A stretch of DNA of 64,000 nt from assembly GCA_964473865.1 (NCBI GenBank), contig CAYYQN010000021.1, forward strand, positions 13,438-77,437, in the 5' to 3' direction. The stretch's first letter is position 1. Each line of letters starts with the position of its first letter. The translations under genes and the position numbers were made by a program. Below the pieces are notes generated by a model, which worked only from the letters and a program-made list of their open reading frames with translations, was not told where the DNA came from and ran no database searches. The DNA is from CAIMUX01 sp964473865 (GTDB taxonomy: Bacteria > Eisenbacteria > RBG-16-71-46 > CAIMUX01). Of the stretch, positions 58,430 to 64,000 are shown in pieces.

Positions 58430-60364
58430 ATGGTGGAAAAAAACGAAGATCCCGGCGCCGTCCGCGCCCCGCGAAGCATGCAGGGGCCGGCGGCCAAAGC
58501 CGCGGCGGTCATGCCCGACGCCATCGGTGGAATCATCAGCGCGACGATCGACGGACAGACGGTCAAGGTCCCGGTGGGAACGACCATCCTGGAGGCGGCC
58601 AAGGAACTCGGTATCCGCATTCCGACCCTCTGCCACCACCCGGATCTCTGCATCGCCGGCGTCTGTCGCGTGTGCACCGTCGAGGTGGAAGGACAGCGCA
58701 CCCTCCAGGCGGCGTGCACCTACCCGATCACCGCACCGATCAAGGTCGCGACCTCCACGCGTCAGGTGCGGCAGGCTCGCCGCCACGTCATCGACCTTTT
58801 GCTCTCCCGCCACTACGGTGAGTGCTACTCCTGCGCCCGCAGCAACAACTGCGAGTTGCAGGCGCTGGCCAGGGAGTACGGCGTGGAGTTCTTCCGATTC
58901 GGACAGAAGAAAGCCCGCGCGCATGAGATCGAGGACTCGAGCTACTCCGTCGTCCGCGATATGGACAAGTGCGTGTTGTGCCGCCGTTGTGTCCGTACCT
59001 GCATCGACCTGCAGGAAGTCGGCGTGCTGGAGGCGATCGGCCGAGGCGAGCGGACCATGATCGGAACGTTCATGGACAAGCCGCTGGTGGACGTCGTCTG
59101 CATCAACTGCGGCCAGTGCATCAACCGCTGTCCCACCGGGGCCCTGCGCGAACGGGACCACATCGAGGAGATCTGGGCGGCAATCGACGACCCCAAGAAG
59201 CACGTGGTCATCCAGACCGCGCCGAGCCCGCGCGCCGGCATCGGAGAGACCTATGGACTGCCACCGGGCCGGGCGCTCACCTTCGAGATGAACACCGCCC
59301 TGCGCCGCGCCGGTTTCGACAAGGTTTTCGACACCAACTTCTCTGCTGACCTCACCATCATCGAAGAGGGAACGGAGCTGATCCTCCGGCTCTACAACGC
59401 CCTGGTGAAGAAGGATCGAAACGTCGCCCTGCCGCAGCTGACGAGCTGCTCGCCGGGGTGGGTCAAGTTCATCGAGCACTTCTATCCCGAATACCTCCCC
59501 AACGTCTCCTCGGCCAAGAGCCCGCAGCAGATGTTCGGCGCGCTCATCAAGACCTTCTACGCAGAGAAGAACGGGATCGACCCGAATGACATCGTCAGCG
59601 TTTCGCTGATGCCCTGCACCGCCAAGAAGTTCGAATGCAACCGGCCGGAGATGGCGGACAGCGGGCACAAGGACGTGGACTTCGGAGTCACCACCCGCGA
59701 GTTGGGCAAGATGCTGCAGCAGGCCGGAATCGACCTGCCGAACGTGCCCAAGTCCGACTTCGACGACCCGTTCGGGAGCGCGACCGGATCGGGCGTGATC
59801 TTCGGCGCGACCGGCGGGGTGATGGAAGCCGCATTGCGCACGGTCGTGGAGTTCGTCACGGGGCTCAAGGTCGAGGATCTCTACGAGCACGCGGATATCA
59901 TCCCGGTCCGCGGTTTCGACGGGGTCAAGTACCTCGAGGTGAAGATCCCGGACCAGGTGGGGCCGGTGCCGGACCTGATCAAGCATCTGGTGCCGGACTG
60001 GAATTGGGCCCGGGGCGCGACCCTGAAGTTTGCCGTCGCCCACGGCACGGCCAACGCCAAACGCGTCATGGAGGACATCAAGAAGGGCGGGAAGTTCTCC
60101 GAGTGCCATTTCATCGAGATCATGGGCTGTCCCGGAGGGTGCATCGGGGGCGGCGGCCAGCCGATTCCGACGAGTCCGGACATCCGGGCGGCGCGGGCGC
60201 GCGCAATCTACTCCGAAGACGCCGCCTACGCCGTGCGGAAGTCGCACGAGAATCCCGCGGTGGCGAGGATCTATGCGGAGTTCCTCACCGACGGGCCGTG
60301 CGGGCACAAGAGCCATCACCTGCTGCACACGCACTACACGGCCCGGGGGAAGTACATCGCTTAG
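58430..60364 (+). CDS. [FeFe] hydrogenase catalytic subunit HydA/HndD (group A)
   Basis: 644 residues. [2Fe-2S] ferredoxin domain (C68, C79, C82, C96), His-ligated [4Fe-4S] motif (H128, C132, C135, C141), 2x[4Fe-4S] (C181-C191, C224-C234), then the H-cluster domain: L1 at 338-344 is TSCSPGW, L2 is MPCTAKKFE (C396) and L3 is EIMGCPGGCIGGGGQP (C567, C571). The small-subunit-like tail (585-644) ends in HKSHHLLHTHYT. It makes or consumes H2. L1 differs from the textbook TSCCPGW by a Ser at the second position. Group A3-like, trimeric NAD(H)/ferredoxin type is the likely assignment. Maturases HydEFG are not in the window. Confidence 0.94.
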   Translation: MVEKNEDPGAVRAPRSMQGPAAKAAAVMPDAIGGIISATIDGQTVKVPVGTTILEAAKELGIRIPTLCHHPDLCIAGVCRVCTVEVEGQRTLQAACTYPITAPIKVATSTRQVRQARRHVIDLLLSRHYGECYSCARSNNCELQALAREYGVEFFRFGQKKARAHEIEDSSYSVVRDMDKCVLCRRCVRTCIDLQEVGVLEAIGRGERTMIGTFMDKPLVDVVCINCGQCINRCPTGALRERDHIEEIWAAIDDPKKHVVIQTAPSPRAGIGETYGLPPGRALTFEMNTALRRAGFDKVFDTNFSADLTIIEEGTELILRLYNALVKKDRNVALPQLTSCSPGWVKFIEHFYPEYLPNVSSAKSPQQMFGALIKTFYAEKNGIDPNDIVSVSLMPCTAKKFECNRPEMADSGHKDVDFGVTTRELGKMLQQAGIDLPNVPKSDFDDPFGSATGSGVIFGATGGVMEAALRTVVEFVTGLKVEDLYEHADIIPVRGFDGVKYLEVKIPDQVGPVPDLIKHLVPDWNWARGATLKFAVAHGTANAKRVMEDIKKGGKFSECHFIEIMGCPGGCIGGGGQPIPTSPDIRAARARAIYSEDAAYAVRKSHENPAVARIYAEFLTDGPCGHKSHHLLHTHYTARGKYIA

Positions 60365-60490
60365 CATCCCCGGAGCGTCCGGGAGAGGGAGCTCTCCCGA
60401 ATGGCGTCAGGACAGGCCCCTCGGAGGCGGCGTCGAGCGGTCGGGTGGACGGGTGGTTGGGCGGCGCCGGAGCCGGAGGGGACTTGGGAG

Positions 60491-60520
60491 CGGGCCCCGG
60501 GGAGAGATCCTCGGGGCCCG
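60491..60520. terminator. Long GC hairpin with GAGA tetraloop downstream of hydA
   Basis: Arms CGGGCCCCG (60491-60499) and CGGGGCCCG (60512-60520), extended inward by four more pairs (one G-T) to a GAGA loop: about 13 bp closed by a GNRA-type tetraloop. No T tract follows on either strand, so it is not a textbook intrinsic terminator, but it lies between convergent operons and may stabilise or end both transcripts. Confidence 0.5.
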
Positions 60521-60557
60521 TGCGTGGAGACGGGTCAGGGATCCGCCCAACGGGCGA

Positions 60558-60576
60558 GCCGGCGTTTTCCGCCGGC
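60558..60576. terminator. Second GC hairpin between convergent genes
   Basis: Arms GCCGGCG (60558-60564) and CGCCGGC (60570-60576) with a TTTTC loop. Part of a run of three hairpins between hydA and the convergent membrane-protein gene. Confidence 0.4.
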
Positions 60577-60584
60577 AGCGCAGC

Positions 60585-60601
60585 CCGGCCGTCTCGGCCG
60601 G
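60585..60601. terminator. Third GC hairpin between convergent genes
   Basis: Arms CCGGCCG (60585-60591) and CGGCCGG (60595-60601) with a 3-base loop. Lies about 65 bases beyond the leftward gene's stop, where a terminator for that gene would be expected. Confidence 0.4.
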
Positions 60602-60667
60602 ACCCGACGGCAGCGGCTGACGCCGCAACCTCAGACGAACCTCAGCGAGACGGGAAACGTCCCGGTC

Positions 60668-62029
60668 CTAGATGAACCCGAAGATGATGGGAAACACCGC
60701 GACCACGATAGCGGCCCAGAACGAGTAGACCGGCAGATAGGACGTCTGCCACCGTTCCAGGGCGCTGAACGGGACCCGGCCGCGCACGAAACGCGCGTAG
60801 AGCCAGGCCGACCAGGAGAGATTGACCAGGAGGATCAGGTTCTCGCCGAGCGCGGCCGTGCGATTCGGAGTGAAGCCGAACTCGGAGATACGCCCGGCGA
60901 TGGCGGCCAGGGCGAACACGTCGACGACGAGCGCGCTCCCGACCAGGCTGAGCTGGAGCAGATCGAAGGCCCCGGGCGGCGCCAGCGGATCGCGGGCGGA
61001 AACAGAGTAGAGCAGAAGTCCGAGTACAACCGCCAGCAGCAGATCGAAGCCGATCAGGACCTCCCGCTGCACGTCGATTCCTCGGCCGGTCCAGATCATG
61101 GTTCCCAGAAACGCCAGGAGGGCGAGCGTGAATAGCGGCGTGAAGAGCCGCGTGAGCACCGGCGCCATGTTCTCGATCACGCTCTGCTTTGCCTCCACGA
61201 GCCAGGACCCGATGAGCACGGCACCCATCGCGCCGCAGGGCAGCAGCCATTGCGTGATGGGACCTTCCGCGCGGAGGCCGATGGCCTGGAACATCGCCAT
61301 GGTGAAGAGCGACAGAACGCCGCCTCCCAGCGCGATCAACACGTAGTAGATGAACAACTCTCCGGAGAAGCGGACGAAGTTCATCCGCTCATCAGAGTCC
61401 CGCCAGCGGAAGCCCACATAGGCCAGCCCCACCACCAGCCAGTGAGCGATCGGGAGATGGAGGGCGGCGAGGATGAGGGTGTGCCCCTGCGGCCGGAACG
61501 GATAGAGGTTCACGACGGCGGCGGTCGCGGCGAAGGGAAGCAGCAGCCGCAGGCAGCCTGCGGCGCCCAGCCCCCGCTTCCAGGCCAGATAGGCGGTGAG
61601 GAAGGGCAGGACGAAGAAGCTGGCGTTGCGCAGGTAGAACTCCGGCGCTTTCTCCGAGAGCGGGATACCGAACAGCTCGGGGATCTTGATCGCCGCGGCA
61701 GCCGCCAGGGCGAGAGCCACAACGATGACGGGCTCCTTCTGCAGCGGCTTCTCGCCGGATCCGTCGGACCCCAGCACGAGCTGTCGCCAGAGCCGCTCGG
61801 AGTGTTCCCGGGCGAACTCGCGGGACAGGGCATCCAGGCCGCCGATCCGCTTCACGGCGACCAGAAACGCCTCATCGGCCGCGAGGCCGGCGCCGGTGAG
61901 CGCCTCGATCTGATCGCGGAGATGGCCTTCGAGCTCTTCGACGTCGGAGCCGGCAATGGCGCGGCCGCGACCGACGAACGATCGCCATTCCGCGATCTGA
62001 CGCTCGAGCAACTCAGTGTCGGAGGTCAT
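60668..62029 (-). CDS. Integral membrane protein with permease-prefix-like N-terminus
   Basis: 453 residues from ATG 62029. Residues 1-75 are soluble and helical (LLERQIAEWRSFVGRGRAIAGSDVEELEGHLRDQIEALTGAGLAADEAFLVAVKRIG), the style of permease-prefix domains fused to transporters and usually encoded beside PadR regulators. The remainder contains roughly ten hydrophobic segments, for example PVIVVALALAAAAAIKIP, FFVLPFLTAYLAW and LFIYYVLIALGGGVLSLFTM. No transporter signature is recognised. Function unknown. It starts 4 bases after the PadR stop, so the two genes are one operon. Confidence 0.78.
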   Translation of the reverse strand: MTSDTELLERQIAEWRSFVGRGRAIAGSDVEELEGHLRDQIEALTGAGLAADEAFLVAVKRIGGLDALSREFAREHSERLWRQLVLGSDGSGEKPLQKEPVIVVALALAAAAAIKIPELFGIPLSEKAPEFYLRNASFFVLPFLTAYLAWKRGLGAAGCLRLLLPFAATAAVVNLYPFRPQGHTLILAALHLPIAHWLVVGLAYVGFRWRDSDERMNFVRFSGELFIYYVLIALGGGVLSLFTMAMFQAIGLRAEGPITQWLLPCGAMGAVLIGSWLVEAKQSVIENMAPVLTRLFTPLFTLALLAFLGTMIWTGRGIDVQREVLIGFDLLLAVVLGLLLYSVSARDPLAPPGAFDLLQLSLVGSALVVDVFALAAIAGRISEFGFTPNRTAALGENLILLVNLSWSAWLYARFVRGRVPFSALERWQTSYLPVYSFWAAIVVAVFPIIFGFI

Positions 62030-62033
62030 GCAG

Positions 62034-62402
62034 TCAACTTCCCTGGAGCAGGGGATGGGGAGCCGCGACCACCGCCAGGAGCGTCCATACGTTCCGCAGC
62101 GCGGTGTCGACAGCCTGCCACTGCCGGCGCTCCGCGGCGAGCTGCTCCTTACCCCGCGGCGTGATCCGGTAGTACTTGCGTTTCCGCCCGCAATTTGACT
62201 TCTGCCACTCGCCAGCGATGCAGCCAAGTCGTTCGAGCCGGTGAAGCACTGGATAGAGCATGCCGTCGCTCCACTCCAGGTACCCGCCCGATAACTCGCT
62301 GACCCGCTTCAAGATGGCATAGCCATAGCTCTCGTGCTCGGCGAGGATTGCCAGCACCAGCGGCGTGGCGGAAGCGGCGACCAGGTCCTTGTTGACGTCC
62401 AT
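62034..62402 (-). CDS. PadR family transcriptional regulator
   Basis: 122 residues from ATG 62402. The PadR winged helix is complete: TPLVLAILAEHESYGYAILKRVSELSGGYLEWSDGMLYPVLHRLERLGCIAGEWQ, the basic wing GRKRKYYRITPRGKEQLAAERRQW and a dimerisation helix. PadR proteins repress membrane-protein genes next to them, often envelope-stress or efflux systems. The gene's own promoter (62413-62441) overlaps a perfect palindrome, implying autorepression. The predicted transcription start is only a few bases before the ATG, so the mRNA may be nearly leaderless. Confidence 0.93.
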   Translation of the reverse strand: MDVNKDLVAASATPLVLAILAEHESYGYAILKRVSELSGGYLEWSDGMLYPVLHRLERLGCIAGEWQKSNCGRKRKYYRITPRGKEQLAAERRQWQAVDTALRNVWTLLAVVAAPHPLLQGS

Positions 62403-62412
62403 ACCTGGAACT

Positions 62413-62441
62413 ACGATACATAGGGCTTCTATGTATGTCAA
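62413..62441 (-). promoter_or_regulatory. Promoter of padR operon with overlapping palindromic operator
   Basis: Read on the minus strand: TTGACA (-35, 62441-62436), a 17-base spacer, then TATCGT (-10, 62418-62413). The spacer and -10 contain a perfect inverted repeat, ATACATAG (62416-62423) and CTATGTAT (62429-62436), 5 bases apart. The ATGTAT-type arms resemble known PadR operators, so binding here would block the polymerase. Confidence 0.75.
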
Positions 62442-62602
62442 GGAAAATGTGCGGGCGGGCAGTTCGCGACTCCGGCCCCCTCTTCCGGGTACGCTCTCGG
62501 TCTGGCCGGCCCGGGCGAGGCGCCCGGGCCCGCGTCGGAGCCCGGGGGCGTCGGGCGCCCGGGCCGCGGGAGCCGGAGCCGGCCGATCGATCGGAGAAGT
62601 GG

Positions 62603-63067
62603 ATGAATCGAGCGCAGCTGCTGCAGCGCGTGGACGAGGCCTGGCGCGAGCTGCAGGCCTCCTATGAAGGTCTGCCCGAGACGGAGCTCTCGCATTCCGG
62701 GGTGAGCGGGGAGTGGTCGATCATGGACACGATCGCCCACGTGACCTCGTGGGAAGAGGAGGCGTTGGCGCACCTGCCGGCTGTCGCCGCGGGCGATCGG
62801 CCCCCAAGCTATGCTGCCGCGCACGGAGGGATCGATGCCTTCAATGCCCGGGTCATCATGGCCCGGCGCGGCCTGGCGCTCTCCGAGGTGCTCCGGCGAC
62901 GCGACGACGTTCACCGGAAGTTGATCGACTACCTGAAGAGCGTGCCGGAGGAGCAGTTCCGGCAGGAGACACGGTTTCGGCATCGCCTGCGACTCGACAC
63001 CTACGGACACTACGCGAAGCACGCCAAGGCCATCTGGAAATGGCGAGAGCAACGATCGGCCCGGTAG
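62603..63067 (+). CDS. DinB/ClbS-DfsB-like four-helix protein
   Basis: 154 residues from ATG 62603. Typical of the ClbS/DfsB branch of the DinB superfamily: RAQLLQRVDEAWRELQASYEGLPETEL, GVSGEWSIMDTIAHVTSWEEEAL, and a C-terminal helix YGHYAKHAKAIWKWRE with the metal-binding or active-site histidines. Members act as stress or resistance proteins or have unknown chemistry. It is divergent from the PadR gene. It belongs to a different branch from the DinB gene at 28823. Confidence 0.85.
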   Translation: MNRAQLLQRVDEAWRELQASYEGLPETELSHSGVSGEWSIMDTIAHVTSWEEEALAHLPAVAAGDRPPSYAAAHGGIDAFNARVIMARRGLALSEVLRRRDDVHRKLIDYLKSVPEEQFRQETRFRHRLRLDTYGHYAKHAKAIWKWREQRSAR

Positions 63068-63201
63068 GCGCGGCCATCGCAAAGGGAGGGCTCGGAACGT
63101 CCCCGCCGGGCCTGGCCACCTGCCCGGCGCCCGCCGAGAGCGGGGTTGCGCACTCGCCTGCAGTGGACAGAAGGGCTGACGAACGCGCAGAATCCGTCCT
63201 C

Positions 63202-63894
63202 ATGGGGTCAGGACCATCACGCAGAAGATCGCCGCTCCGCGATCTCATGGCGCAACTGGGCCGCTGGAAGCAGCGTGCGCTCTTCCGGGGATCCCGGGAC
63301 TACTGGGAGCGGCGCTACCGATCCGGAAGATCCTCCGGCGCCGGATCCTACGGTGATCTGGCCGCGTTCAAGGCAGAGGTGCTCAATGGTCTCGTGCGCG
63401 AGCACGGCCTGGGCAGCGTAATCGAGTTCGGATGCGGCGATGGGGCCCAGCTGGAGCTGGCCAGCTACCCGGAGTATCTGGGTCTGGACGTGTCGTCCGT
63501 GATCCTCGACCGGTGCCGGGCCCGGTTTGCGGGGGACGCCACGAAACGGTTTGCCCTTTACACGCCGGAATTCCCCGCGGATGTGCCCGGTCTCACCAAG
63601 GCCGATCTGGCGCTCAGCGTCGATGTCCTATATCACCTGGTGGAGGAGGAGGTCTTCGCCCGACACCTGCGGGATCTCTTCGCCTCCGCGAATCGGCTGG
63701 TCGTGATCTACTCCAGCGACTTCGATCGATCGGAGCCGGTACCTCACGTCCGCCATCGCGCGTTCACCTCCTGGGTTGTCCACAACGTGCCCGACTGGAG
63801 GCTTCGGCAGCGGATACCGAATCGCTTTCCGTATCGCGAGATGGACGGCTCCGGTTCGCTGGCCGACTTCTTCGTCTACGAGCGAGCGCGCTGA
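63202..63894 (+). CDS. Class I SAM-dependent methyltransferase
   Basis: 230 residues from ATG 63202; ATG 63247 is an equal candidate since neither has a clear ribosome site. DYWERRYRSGRSSGAGSYGDLAAFKAEVLN precedes the SAM-binding motif SVIEFGCGDGAQLELAS (G-x-G-x-G), motif II EYLGLDVSSVILDRC and post-motif KADLALSVDVLYHLVEEEVF. The WE-RY-SG-SSGAGSYG start is familiar from small methyltransferases found in glycan or capsule loci and next to glycosyltransferases. Target unknown. The final A of its stop is also the first base of the next ATG. Confidence 0.88.
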   Translation: MGSGPSRRRSPLRDLMAQLGRWKQRALFRGSRDYWERRYRSGRSSGAGSYGDLAAFKAEVLNGLVREHGLGSVIEFGCGDGAQLELASYPEYLGLDVSSVILDRCRARFAGDATKRFALYTPEFPADVPGLTKADLALSVDVLYHLVEEEVFARHLRDLFASANRLVVIYSSDFDRSEPVPHVRHRAFTSWVVHNVPDWRLRQRIPNRFPYREMDGSGSLADFFVYERAR

Positions 63895-64000
63895 TGGGCG
63901 GGGCAGACCGCGTTCCCGAAGATGCTCCCGGACTCGATCCGAAGGCCCCGCCGACGTACGGAGGCCCGGTCGACAGACAGCGCCCGCGCCATGCCGCCGC
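63894..64000 (+). CDS. Possible next gene, 3' partial
   Basis: An ATG overlapping the methyltransferase stop (TGATG) opens a frame that stays open for the 107 bases left. The 35 residues visible are Pro-, Asp- and Arg-rich and match nothing I know. The overlap is the only evidence that it is real. Confidence 0.35.
   Translation, partial: MGGADRVPEDAPGLDPKAPPTYGGPVDRQRPRHAA

Noticed and set aside
57140..60367. Open frame of over 1000 codons on the minus strand opposite the hydrogenase genes
   Set aside because: It is antisense to three well-recognised genes and its translation has no family similarity; long antisense frames are expected in high-GC coding DNA. The same applies to the minus-strand frames opposite 19168-21978 and 41998-45795.
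1..64000. CRISPR arrays, insertion sequences, tRNA or rRNA genes, attachment sites
   Set aside because: I saw no regularly spaced repeats, transposase genes, flanking terminal repeats or tRNA-like cloverleaf/T-loop motifs in the intergenic regions. A covariance-model scan would be needed to be certain for tRNAs and small RNAs.

Overview
The window reads as high-GC, gene-dense DNA from an uncultivated Gram-negative bacterium. Four runs of exactly 100 N mark scaffold joins of unknown true length, so this is probably a draft or metagenome-assembled genome. Outer-membrane lipoproteins, an RND/TolC efflux system, a PEP-CTERM-like tail, paired M16 peptidases and a Bacteroidetes-type succinate dehydrogenase point to an FCB-like or deep deltaproteobacterial-like lineage, perhaps Eisenbacteria-like. 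That placement is a low-confidence guess; no rRNA or tRNA gene was seen.

Region 1 (1-3.6 kb): the end of an M16 peptidase pair, then a DUF5674 gene and a small overlapping partner. Region 2 (3.6-9.6 kb): the most distinctive locus. It encodes a complete-looking bacterial microcompartment (BMC) resembling the shell set of Haliangium ochraceum: two tandem-domain shell proteins, one hexamer protein and three pentamer proteins. The cargo is an RpiB-DeoC fusion and a CoA-acylating aldehyde dehydrogenase with a candidate N-terminal encapsulation peptide. A winged-helix regulator gene sits just upstream, and four copies of the palindrome CTTC-N7-GAAG lie around the regulator promoter and the BMC operon start. 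The simplest model is a metabolosome that cleaves a deoxyribose-5-phosphate-like sugar phosphate to an aldehyde and converts it to an acyl-CoA.

Region 3 (9.6-35.6 kb): mostly cell-envelope and housekeeping genes. They include a large membrane protein overlapping the last BMC gene, a beta-propeller-like lipoprotein, an RND efflux operon, an M1 aminopeptidase with HEAT repeats and a basic tail, a second gluzincin, an M28-PDZ peptidase, a thioredoxin-like protein, two transporter or envelope genes, a DinB protein, an AmmeMemoRadiSam-type radical SAM enzyme, rpiA, ilvE, a bacilliredoxin, a macrodomain protein and a CYTH protein.

Region 4 (35.6-60.4 kb): a hydrogen and electron-transfer island in two blocks. 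Block one has an unknown gene, two DRTGG-like proteins, an anti-sigma-like ATPase, a divergent group C/D-type [FeFe] hydrogenase, a zinc-ribbon-like protein, NuoE, NuoF and a 1265-residue fusion of ferredoxin, NfnB/GltD-like and NuoG/formate-dehydrogenase-like modules. Block two has a CheY-like receiver, NuoE, NuoF and a classical group A [FeFe] hydrogenase, i.e. a trimeric NAD(H)/ferredoxin bifurcating type. Between them lie a PEP-CTERM-like protein, an NAD(P) aldehyde dehydrogenase, a histidine kinase with an NtrC-like regulator whose ATPase core looks dead, a CheX phosphatase and the sdhCAB operon. The receiver, CheX and kinase genes suggest a phosphorelay tied to hydrogen or redox state (inference).

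Region 5 (60.4-64 kb): three GC-rich hairpins after hydA, a permease-prefix-like membrane protein with a PadR regulator expressed from a near-consensus promoter overlapping a perfect palindrome, a DinB/ClbS-like gene, a methyltransferase, and the start of one more possible gene.
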